Of a DNA stretch of 34,073 bases, positions 23,946-30,676 are shown piece after piece. How positions within the stretch are numbered: position 1 is the first letter of the stretch; every line of letters starts with the position of its first letter. This stretch comes from an uncultured Veillonellaceae bacterium (GTDB taxonomy: Bacteria > Bacillota > Negativicutes > Selenomonadales > Selenomonadaceae). The stretch lies in assembly GCA_900314825.1 (NCBI GenBank), contig OMWS01000063.1:1-34073 (forward strand), given 5' to 3'. Under the pieces are notes generated by a model. The model was not told the origin of the DNA. It worked only from the letters and a program-made list of their open reading frames with translations, and made no database searches. The translations under genes and the position numbers were made by a program.

Positions 23946-24860
23946 TCAGAGGCGGAGCTCCTGAAACAGCTTCTCGCGCAAACTCGCGTCGCTCATCGCA
24001 CGGAAAGCTTCCTCGTCGCGTCCTGCGGCATGGAGTTCGGCAAAGAGCTGCGCCGTGCGATCTTCACCGCGCCTCGTGCCGCGCTTCTCGCCGCGTTCCT
24101 CACCACGCTTCTCCGCACTCTCCATGCCCGATTGATAATCCATAATCGCCATCTGCCGGTTCAGATACTTCAGCCGTTCCTCCGGCGTCTGGAAGAATGC
24201 CAACGTCGCATCATATGCACTCCCGATTGCCTCTTCGTTCATCGCCAGCGCCTCCTTTCCTTTCGCATCCATCTTTCCAGAAAAATATGCCATCCAGCGT
24301 TCCATCTTCGTCATGTCTTTGACCGGCTTGTTGGTGAATTTCGGAATCTCCAGAAAATGAATTTCAAAATCCCCTGTCAACCGGTCACCCGTCTTCGGAT
24401 TGTAGGCGCCATACATCGCATGTGGTTCTTCCTGCGGCAGGAGCTTGAACGCAAGGATGTTGATCGTTATAACGGGACGCAGGCATCGATAATTCTGCCC
24501 TTTCGCCAAACGCGAGAGATACAGCCCCGCCCAATAGTACATCGTCCTGCGCTGCATATTGTTGTAATTGACGACCTGCACCTCGACATCGACGAGCTCG
24601 CCCGTATCGAGCTCGCACGCCACATCCAGACGCGAAAGCTTTTCCTCTTCGCTCTGTGGGATCAGCTCTGTCGAAATGAAACGGAGATCCACAACCTTGT
24701 GGCCGAGCGACGGCTCGAGCACAGAGTTCAAAAAATCAACCGTGATATCCTTCCGCTCGATCTTCCCGAAGATAAACTTGAAAAGTACATCATTCATCGG
24801 ATCCACCCGATGGACATCCAAATCCTCCAAGATGTTTCGTGTCAATTCGTCCTCGCTCAT
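23946..24860 (-). CDS. Rpn family recombination-promoting nuclease
   Basis: 304 residues of the PD-(D/E)XK nuclease/transposase-like family. The hallmarks are VDPMNDVLFKFIFGKIERKDI near the N-terminus, LDVACELDTGELVDVEVQVVN (catalytic D, E and Q around 78-97), RTMYYWAGLYLSRLAKGQNY and a helical C-terminus. The tail has a short repeated, charged segment (RGEERGEKRGTRRGE, about 245-260), typical of the family. Rpn proteins cut DNA and promote RecA-independent recombination. The ATG at 24858-24860 has GGGAGG upstream and TATAAT with a TG extension at 24897-24902. The gene is flanked on both sides by copies of the GTCCCCGCAGGA hairpin. Confidence 0.92.
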   Translation of the reverse strand: MSEDELTRNILEDLDVHRVDPMNDVLFKFIFGKIERKDITVDFLNSVLEPSLGHKVVDLRFISTELIPQSEEEKLSRLDVACELDTGELVDVEVQVVNYNNMQRRTMYYWAGLYLSRLAKGQNYRCLRPVITINILAFKLLPQEEPHAMYGAYNPKTGDRLTGDFEIHFLEIPKFTNKPVKDMTKMERWMAYFSGKMDAKGKEALAMNEEAIGSAYDATLAFFQTPEERLKYLNRQMAIMDYQSGMESAEKRGEERGEKRGTRRGEDRTAQLFAELHAAGRDEEAFRAMSDASLREKLFQELRL

Positions 24861-24896
24861 TTGGCCGGCCTCCCGCAGTTTCCGATTCTCAAGCTC

Positions 24897-24902
24897 ATTA
24901 TA
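24897..24902 (-). promoter_or_regulatory. -10 box of the Rpn gene
   Basis: TATAAT on the minus strand preceded by TGG (extended -10), 37 nt upstream of the Rpn ATG. A weak TTGTTC stands 17 nt further upstream. Confidence 0.55.
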
Positions 24903-24944
24903 CCATCAGCAGATCTACGGAACAATCAAAATTTCCGCGCACGC

Positions 24945-24983
24945 AACAGTCCCCGCAGGATGTCTCGTCCTGCGGGGACTGTT
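24945..24983. terminator. GTCCCCGCAGGA-type hairpin, copy 2
   Basis: AACAGTCCCCGCAGGA with TCCTGCGGGGACTGTT around TGTCTCG. Compared with copy 1, the outer pairs GG/CC are replaced by CA/TG, so pairing is kept. It lies between the four-gene operon end (25018) and the Rpn promoter. Confidence 0.75.
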
Positions 24984-25017
24984 CTTGTTTTCAAGAAAAC
25001 GCAAGTCGCGCTTGAGC

Positions 25018-25359
25018 TTAATACGGTTGAGCAACGGCCATCATATACCCTCCATCGCTGGAGACGACAAGGAGGTTCGTCGCTGTGAGCGTTGCGCTCA
25101 TATGTTCATCTGTCGGGACGAAATAGAGGCGGATCGATGCTTCCTCATTGATGACATCGCATTCAACAATGTCTGTGACGATGACTTTTTCCTCTGAAAA
25201 CTGGGTCACAGTATTCGTCCCCAGCCAGCCCCATGATGTTCCATAGAAGACACGATCCACGAATTCTTCTGGGGATTCGCCTTCGTAAGCCAAGCACGGC
25301 TGCGCTGCGCCAAGCAAAAGCGCAATGGCCAATACGGCACTCGCAAGAAGTTTCTTCAT
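25018..25359 (-). CDS. Small exported protein of unknown function
   Basis: 113 residues with a clear signal peptide (MKKLLASAVLAIALLLGAAQ, cleavage probably after PCLA). The mature part is about 89 residues, acidic at first (YEGESPEEFVDRVF) and then mostly beta-like. It has no second conserved Cys and no lipobox in the right place. I do not recognise a family. The ATG at 25357-25359 has AAAGGAGG 8 nt upstream. It starts 33 nt after the ferredoxin-domain gene without a terminator between them, so it is probably the last gene of that operon. Confidence 0.75.
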   Translation of the reverse strand: MKKLLASAVLAIALLLGAAQPCLAYEGESPEEFVDRVFYGTSWGWLGTNTVTQFSEEKVIVTDIVECDVINEEASIRLYFVPTDEHMSATLTATNLLVVSSDGGYMMAVAQPY

Positions 25360-25392
25360 GATGAACGCCTCCTTTGACAGATTCCGACGGTT

Positions 25393-26373
25393 TCAGTCGA
25401 TTTCCCGCAGCAGCCGCTGGATTTTCCCTTCCCACTCCTTCTGCAGTTCGCGCGTAAAAGCGTCGATTTCCCTTGTCGCGTCCTGCTTTGTGTATTTCCC
25501 GTATTTCCACGTCTTGCGTGCGACATCGCGTTTGAACGCCTCGATGGCGCGCGTCAGGCTGTAGGAATAGCGCTTCACACATTTGTAGTCGTCGTCGCCG
25601 AACCAGTGCGAGACTTTGACGTACGTTTCCTCGTCATCCGTACGGATGCGCTCGTAGAACGAATCCGCCGATTCTAAGTTTTCCTTGATGCGGTCAATGG
25701 CCCAGGAATTCGGCTTATCCTGCATGCGCTCGATGAAGTCCGTGTCCTTCGTGTAGAACGAAAAGAAGTCACTCGGCAGGTTCAGCCGTTTTCCCGTAGC
25801 CGCTTCGATCTGGTTCACGTAAGACTGCAGGCGTTTGATCAATTTCTTGTGTGCTTCGTATTTGATGTTGCCGTCCACGGTCGCATAACGCGCCACGCTG
25901 CTGACCTTGCGCTGGTTGTACGCGACGAGGATTTTTTCGATCAGCGCTTCCGCCTGCGAGTAGATTTCGTTGCGGAAGGCAGACTTGCCCGCCGACCGCG
26001 CCGAGCTGCTGGATTTGTACTCGTATTCATCTTCGCCATCGGCGGAAAGGTACGGCAGTTCTTTGAGATATTCATCCTTGTCCTCGAGGCGGAAGGCATA
26101 GTCATCGTAGTCCGGCTTGGCGACTTCCACGGGCTCTCGCATTTCCGCTTTCAGGCGCGTCAAGTCCACGCCCTCGCCGGCCTCCACAACGGCCAGTGCT
26201 CCCGTCGGGCAGTGGCGGACGACATCTTCCACCTTGGACAAATCCGCTGTTTGGATGATGCCCGGCGCGAGGACTTCCACGGAGCCGTCACTGGTTTCCT
26301 GCAGCAAGCTGCAATCCAAGACGCAGATGCCGCAGCCGTCGCATTTGCCCAGATCGAGTGACAATTTCTTCAT
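25393..26373 (-). CDS. Ferredoxin-domain protein with long helical C-terminus
   Basis: 326 residues. The first 60 or so form a 4Fe-4S ferredoxin-like domain: CDGCGICVLDC (Cys11, 14, 17, 21), then RHCPTGALAV with a further Cys-Pro. From about residue 75 the protein is acidic and then strongly charged and helical, with no match I can name (EIYSQAEALIEKILVAYNQR and KTWKYGKYTKQDATREID are representative). The fusion of an iron-sulphur domain to such a region suggests redox sensing or electron supply to a partner, by inference. The ATG at 26371-26373 has GGGAGGA upstream. It begins 20 nt after the stop of the 275-residue protein and belongs to the same operon. Confidence 0.8.
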   Translation of the reverse strand: MKKLSLDLGKCDGCGICVLDCSLLQETSDGSVEVLAPGIIQTADLSKVEDVVRHCPTGALAVVEAGEGVDLTRLKAEMREPVEVAKPDYDDYAFRLEDKDEYLKELPYLSADGEDEYEYKSSSSARSAGKSAFRNEIYSQAEALIEKILVAYNQRKVSSVARYATVDGNIKYEAHKKLIKRLQSYVNQIEAATGKRLNLPSDFFSFYTKDTDFIERMQDKPNSWAIDRIKENLESADSFYERIRTDDEETYVKVSHWFGDDDYKCVKRYSYSLTRAIEAFKRDVARKTWKYGKYTKQDATREIDAFTRELQKEWEGKIQRLLREID

Positions 26374-26393
26374 ATGGCATTCCTCCCACACGA

Positions 26394-27221
26394 TCACATC
26401 GTTTGCAATCTTTTGAGATGCGCATTGCCCGTTTCGAGCGCACACATGGCTTGCTGGCTGACCGCGCCGTTTTTGTCAAAAAGCGGCTGCTCCAGCAGAA
26501 TCTTCAGCGTCTCTGCGAGGTTGAAACAGGCGCGGATGGCTTCTTCATCTTCATAGGAATAATTTGCCGCGTGCAGGCCGTTCTTCGCGATGAGCGCATC
26601 GATGTGCTCGATGCTCCGCACGAAGAAATAGTTGAGCTTCGTCAAACAGCCCGCATAACGCTCCGCCTTCGCGCCGATGGCCGCGATTGCTACTTTGGCC
26701 GTCTGGTTCTGCGAGGCAGCCACGTCCGCAATGTCGCTGTTCATGTAGGCGACGTGCAAGTTGATTTCCGATTCCTTGCGGATCGTCCCTGAGATCGCTC
26801 CGAGCGCTCCTTTGAGCATCCCGTTGAACAGCATCGTGCTCAAGAGTTGTTTGTCGCTGAGGCCCATGCCCGCGACATTCGTGAGCGAACGCATCTCATC
26901 GAGTTCTGCGGGGAGCGCGACACGGAAATCTTGCCCGCCGAAGTCCATGTGCTGAAAATCAATCTTCGCGACCTGCTGGAAGACCGCCACGAACTTCGGC
27001 AAGCTGCTGCCCATAACCGCGTTTTTTCGTTTGGACAGCTTGAGCAAGCTCTTGGCCGTCCGCTCCTGCTCATCACGCGCTGCCCGCGCGGCTTCCTCGA
27101 CTTCCTTGAACGCTTCATAATTCACGCGCCGCGCCTCGGCATCGTTGGCATCGGCTGCCATCATGTCATGGACGGCGCAACCGAAGCTGATGCCCAAAGC
27201 GGCCATCAAAGGTACCGGCAT
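26394..27221 (-). CDS. Unrecognised helical protein (second gene of the HNH/Fe-S operon)
   Basis: 275 residues. A short hydrophobic N-terminus (MPVPLMAALGISFGCAV) precedes a coiled-coil-like charged helix (about 30-60, EAFKEVEEAARAARDEQER). A mixed region with FDFGGQDFRVALPAELDEM-like character and a Gly/Ala-rich stretch (LFNGMLKGALGAISGTI, about 130-147) follow. Further helices end near the C-terminus. No known family recognised. The ATG at 27219-27221 is preferred over the GTG at 27225-27227 because AGGAGGGG gives proper spacing only to the ATG. It starts 12 nt after the stop of the HNH-like gene, so the two products may act together. Confidence 0.75.
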   Translation of the reverse strand: MPVPLMAALGISFGCAVHDMMAADANDAEARRVNYEAFKEVEEAARAARDEQERTAKSLLKLSKRKNAVMGSSLPKFVAVFQQVAKIDFQHMDFGGQDFRVALPAELDEMRSLTNVAGMGLSDKQLLSTMLFNGMLKGALGAISGTIRKESEINLHVAYMNSDIADVAASQNQTAKVAIAAIGAKAERYAGCLTKLNYFFVRSIEHIDALIAKNGLHAANYSYEDEEAIRACFNLAETLKILLEQPLFDKNGAVSQQAMCALETGNAHLKRLQTM

Positions 27222-27233
27222 ATCCACCCCTCC

Positions 27234-28565
27234 TCACAACTTGAACACATAATTCGGGTCTTGGAAGGCTCGATGAAACGAATCATGGTCTTCAAACGTC
27301 AGCTTGCGGCCGAACTGCGCCACGATCGTGTTCAGTCCGCGCGTGATCGTATCGACATCGTTTTGCTGCATGCCTTTGTAAATCAGATCAAAAGCCGCCT
27401 GCTCCGCCGCATCCCATGATGCGAGATCCGCCTTGACGAGCCGTTCCAGTTCCGCGCGCTGCCGCGCCATTTCCTGCTGCGCTTGGCTTGCGATGTCTTC
27501 GATCAGGTTTCGCCGGTCTTTGACGAATTGCAGCTTTCCACAATCTTTCGCTGTCCGCATCAAATCCGCGACAGCGTTGCACGCGACGGAAGCGACCATC
27601 GCCCCGAGGACCGCGCCCACGACGGGAATCGGGATCAGCGTCTGCCCGATCGTCGCGCCCACGGTCTCCGCCGCCAGCGTGCAGCCCTGGATGCCGACTT
27701 CCATGATGAATTCATCGGCGCTGAGCCGCCCGTCGAGATAGCGCGCCAGAGAACCTTTCACGCGCATGCCGAGCATGACAACGTTCCCGATGACATTCGC
27801 CTTCGCAATCTGCCGCATCACCTGCACGCCGCTTCGCTGGAGCGCTTGGTTCGCCGCCTGGATGCCCAGTTCCTGCGCCCGCGCGCCAAGGACGGCCGTC
27901 CCCGTTTCGACGGCGCTGTCCTTCGCGCCTTCGATGATCGTCTTTTCGCCTTGGGCGACGGCTACCATGTTGTGGATGCCGGCCATCATCAACGGCATCG
28001 CCGCTTCTTCGGCCACCATCCGTGTCGCGACCTTCACGCCGCCGGGCACCTGCTTCGCGACCACTTGGACGCGTTCTTCCACCACGCCAGCGACGAGCCG
28101 TCCGCTGATGTTGATCGTGCCGACCGTCCCGTCCGCCAGGAGCTGCGCGCCCTCGATACGTTCCCCGTTCTTCCAATACTCCGCCGCCATCTGGAAATCG
28201 CTTTTCGCCTTTTTCGTCTCATTGAAGTGGGCGCTCGCCAGACGGAAATTGGACTCGTCATTAGCGATTTCCTTGATTTTTTCATCCGACAGGCCGAGGG
28301 CGCTGCCAAATTCAAAGACGGTTTTGAGCGGCACTTTGTGATCGACTTGGACGACGTGCGTCTGAACGTTGGCCACGCCATACTTCCGTATCGCCGCCTG
28401 CTTATCAAGATGGAGCAGATTCCCGAAACTGTCCCGCGCCGTGCGTCGTCCATCAAATTGCGCATCCCGGAATCGATATCTGGCCGCCCTGTCATCGAGT
28501 TTCAAGCGGTCATACTTCCGGTCTTGCTCCGCGCTCAATGTCACGAACCCAAATGCTTCTGCCAT
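27234..28565 (-). CDS. HNH-like protein with glycine-rich membrane-type region
   Basis: 443 residues. The N-terminal third carries VQVDHKVPL (His76), then a spaced NDESNFRL (Asn102/106) and AHFNETKKAK (His113, Asn115, Lys118). This resembles a cysteine-free HNH (His-Me finger) nuclease: DHxxPL, central Asn, then N/HxxK. The middle is a long Ala/Val/Gly region. Around 285-335 it has a glycine-zipper, membrane-like stretch (VGATIGQTLIPIPVVGAVLG). The C-terminal part is a charged helix. There is no signal peptide. The ATG at 28563-28565 has GGAGGGG upstream. It is the first gene of a four-gene operon from a promoter at 28636-28663. Nuclease activity is an inference from the motif. Confidence 0.75.
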   Translation of the reverse strand: MAEAFGFVTLSAEQDRKYDRLKLDDRAARYRFRDAQFDGRRTARDSFGNLLHLDKQAAIRKYGVANVQTHVVQVDHKVPLKTVFEFGSALGLSDEKIKEIANDESNFRLASAHFNETKKAKSDFQMAAEYWKNGERIEGAQLLADGTVGTINISGRLVAGVVEERVQVVAKQVPGGVKVATRMVAEEAAMPLMMAGIHNMVAVAQGEKTIIEGAKDSAVETGTAVLGARAQELGIQAANQALQRSGVQVMRQIAKANVIGNVVMLGMRVKGSLARYLDGRLSADEFIMEVGIQGCTLAAETVGATIGQTLIPIPVVGAVLGAMVASVACNAVADLMRTAKDCGKLQFVKDRRNLIEDIASQAQQEMARQRAELERLVKADLASWDAAEQAAFDLIYKGMQQNDVDTITRGLNTIVAQFGRKLTFEDHDSFHRAFQDPNYVFKL

Positions 28566-28611
28566 CGCGCACCCCTCCGGTCATGAGCGTCACGCTTTTG
28601 TCCTACGTTAA

Positions 28612-28626
28612 GTGAGTTTTATTCAC
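28612..28626. promoter_or_regulatory. Palindrome GTGA-N7-TCAC, site 1 (HNH operon side)
   Basis: GTGAGTTTTATTCAC, 15 nt, placed just downstream of the transcription start expected for the HNH operon. It has the same half-sites and spacing as site 2 (28710-28724), with the divergent XRE regulator gene nearby. A candidate operator. Confidence 0.65.
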
Positions 28627-28635
28627 TATGATTTC

Positions 28636-28663
28636 ATTATACTCCCATCTGTAAAATTGTAAA
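28636..28663 (-). promoter_or_regulatory. Promoter of the four-gene HNH/Fe-S operon
   Basis: Minus strand TTTACA (28658-28663), 16-nt spacer, perfect TATAAT (28636-28641), 71 nt upstream of the first ATG. Confidence 0.75.
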
Positions 28664-28709
28664 GTAAAATTATTCCATGTATTCCGACAACTTTTCGTAA
28701 TCATCCATC

Positions 28710-28724
28710 GTGATGTTAATTCAC
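28710..28724. promoter_or_regulatory. Palindrome GTGA-N7-TCAC, site 2 (XRE side)
   Basis: GTGATGTTAATTCAC, 15 nt, 67 nt upstream of the XRE start codon. Matches site 1 in both half-sites and spacing. Likely an autoregulatory site overlapping the weak XRE promoter. Confidence 0.65.
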
Positions 28725-28790
28725 AACTTCCCTCTCTTCATCCTTTCTCCCTAAAATAGAAAGATAACAATGATCGAAGAGGTGAAGGTC

Positions 28791-29132
28791 ATGAACGTAT
28801 CCGCCCTGCGGCTACGGATGCTCCGCAAGGAAAAGAAGCTGTCCCAGCAGCAAGTGGCCGATGCGCTCGGCATCACGCGCACGGCTTACAACAAATACGA
28901 GAGCGGCGCCTCGTCGCCGTCGCGCAAGCTCCGCGAACTCATGGATCTCTTCGGCGTGAGCGCGGACTACCTGCTCGGGCGCGACGAGGACGGTGCGAAG
29001 GTCGCGCATGAGCCCGCACGCATCGAGAGCCAGCTCCGCAAATACCTCGACCTCAGCGACGCCGGCCGGAGCATCGTCGACATCACGCTCGACGCCGTCT
29101 ACCAGAGCGAGCAGAAGCGCCCGCTCGCCTGA
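28791..29132 (+). CDS. XRE family transcriptional regulator
   Basis: 113 residues. The helix-turn-helix (about 5-60) reads LRMLRKEKKLSQQQVADALG, then ITRTAYNKYESGASSPS and LMDLFGVSADYLLGR, a Cro/C1-type domain. The C-terminal tail (about 65-113) is helical and probably dimerises. I chose the ATG at 28791, preceded by GAGGTGA, over an upstream GTG/ATG-type start at 28770 with no proper ribosome site. It is divergent from the HNH/Fe-S operon, with two identical-type palindromes between them, so it is the obvious candidate regulator of that operon and of itself. Confidence 0.92.
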   Translation: MNVSALRLRMLRKEKKLSQQQVADALGITRTAYNKYESGASSPSRKLRELMDLFGVSADYLLGRDEDGAKVAHEPARIESQLRKYLDLSDAGRSIVDITLDAVYQSEQKRPLA

Positions 29133-29162
29133 CCGCGCATTTTCCTATTCCCCAGTATACAG

Positions 29163-29197
29163 ATGTCCCCGCAGGATTCGGTGTCCTGCGGGGACAT
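29163..29197 (+). terminator. GTCCCCGCAGGA-type hairpin, copy 3
   Basis: ATGTCCCCGCAGGA with TCCTGCGGGGACAT around TTCGGTG, followed by TTGGTTTTTTTG, 30 nt after the XRE stop codon. A complete intrinsic terminator. Confidence 0.85.
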
Positions 29198-29239
29198 TGG
29201 TTTTTTTGCAGGATGCGGTTGCCTGAAATCGCCTTCTAT

Positions 29240-29288
29240 AGCAAAAACTTTCAATTTTTGCAAGTTTTTGCTGCTAGCTGCAAAAACT
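29240..29288. repeat. AT-rich inverted repeat with a third GCAAAAACT copy
   Basis: AGCAAAAACTT (29240-29250) and its exact inverse AAGTTTTTGCT (29262-29272), followed by another GCAAAAACT at 29280-29288. It lies in an AT-rich stretch between the XRE terminator and the DUF4143 ATPase, about 95 nt upstream of that gene's ATG. A possible regulatory site; no gene seen. Confidence 0.55.
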
Positions 29289-29379
29289 CGCTGATTTATA
29301 TAAAATTCAACATCGTGATGTCATTTTCCTGTTTATTTTTTGGATTTTTTGCATTACAATGTATCTGAGGTGATGTTTC

Positions 29380-30588
29380 ATGGAACGGATTGCACGGCCC
29401 GCCGGCATGGCATTTCTCCGGCGATGGCGGGAAAAGCCGATCATCAAAGTGATATCCGGATTGCGGCGATGCGGGAAGTCTACGCTCCTCGCGCTTTTCA
29501 AAGACGAGCTCCTCGCGCAGGGCGTGAAAACATCCGCTGTCCAATTCTTGAACTTCGAAGACCTGGCCTATGAATCGCTCAAGAGCGACTATCACAAGCT
29601 TTACGAGCATCTGACGAGCCGCTTGCAGCCCGATGTGATGAACTATATCTTCTTGGACGAAATCCAGAATGTGGCTTCTTTCGAAAAGGTTGTCGATTCC
29701 CTGTACCTCCGCCCGAACATCGATCTCTATCTCACGGGCTCGAACGCGTACTTCTTGTCCGGCGAACTCGCCACGCTTCTTTCCGGGCGCTATGTCGAGT
29801 ACCAGCTGCTTCCGCTCTCGTTTGCAGAATATTGCACGTCCGCCAAAGCACAGGGAAAAACACCTGCCCAAAACTACCGGGACTACATCAGCACGAGCGC
29901 CCTCCCCTTTTCTTTGACGCTCACAGAGCCAGACCTCTTGACGGATTACCTGCGCGGCACGTACAGCACGATCGTCCTCAAGGACATCGTCGCCCGTCTC
30001 GGCATCTCCGACATCTCCATGCTGGAAAGCGTGACCGCCTTCTTGATGGATGCCATCGGGAATCTCATCACGCCGCGCAAGATTGCGGATACCATGACCA
30101 GCATGCGCCGCAAGATTGATCCCCGCACGGTAGAAAAATATCTGCGGGCGCTCACAGATTCGCTGCTGCTGTACCGTGCACAGCGCTATGACCTGCGGGG
30201 AAAGCAGCTGCTCGCGAACAATGCCAAATATTATGTGTCAGACCTCGGCTTCCGGCGGCTTCTCTCCAGCGGCCGACGGCCGGACTATGGACACGTCCTG
30301 GAGAACGTCGTCTATCTGGAGCTCTTGCGCCGGGGATACAGCGTGCGCGTCGGCCAATTGCCGGACGGCGAGATTGACTTCGTCGCCATGCGAAATGACG
30401 AGATGGTGTATTACCAAGTCTCCCTCTCCGTGTTGGACGAGCACACGCTTGCAAGAGAACTCGCACCCTTGCAGAAACGACGGGACAACTATCCGAAAAT
30501 CCTGCTGACGCTCGATGAAGCGCTGCCGGACAGCAACTACGATGGCATCTTGCAACGAAATGTCTTGGACTGGCTGCTCGATGCGTAA
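29380..30588 (+). CDS. AAA ATPase with DUF4143 domain (second copy type)
   Basis: 402 residues. Walker A is GLRRCGKSTLL (about 26-36), Walker B YIFLDEIQNVASFEKVVDSL (about 90-109), then YLTGSNAYFLSGELATLLSGR and the DUF4143 part with LENVVYLELLRRGYSVRVG and GEIDFVAMRNDEMVYYQVS, a PD-(D/E)XK-like tail. It differs from the member at 12755-14053 in the P-loop (RRCGKS rather than RQVGKT). The ATG at 29380 follows TGAGGTGAT. It is a single-gene unit ended by the hairpin at 30632-30660. Function is unknown beyond ATP binding. Confidence 0.9.
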   Translation: MERIARPAGMAFLRRWREKPIIKVISGLRRCGKSTLLALFKDELLAQGVKTSAVQFLNFEDLAYESLKSDYHKLYEHLTSRLQPDVMNYIFLDEIQNVASFEKVVDSLYLRPNIDLYLTGSNAYFLSGELATLLSGRYVEYQLLPLSFAEYCTSAKAQGKTPAQNYRDYISTSALPFSLTLTEPDLLTDYLRGTYSTIVLKDIVARLGISDISMLESVTAFLMDAIGNLITPRKIADTMTSMRRKIDPRTVEKYLRALTDSLLLYRAQRYDLRGKQLLANNAKYYVSDLGFRRLLSSGRRPDYGHVLENVVYLELLRRGYSVRVGQLPDGEIDFVAMRNDEMVYYQVSLSVLDEHTLARELAPLQKRRDNYPKILLTLDEALPDSNYDGILQRNVLDWLLDA

Positions 30589-30631
30589 CGCAACCTGCGA
30601 GCCCCCATTGAATCCATACGATGATACAAAC

Positions 30632-30660
30632 GCCCCCGCAAGATTCACTGTCCTGCGGGG
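30632..30660. terminator. GTCCCCGCAGGA-type hairpin, copy 4
   Basis: CCCCCGCAAGA with TCCTGCGGGG around TTCACTG (one weakened pair), between the convergent ends of the ATPase (30588) and the kinase (30677). Confidence 0.7.
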
Positions 30661-30676
30661 ACATGTTGTTCCTGCA

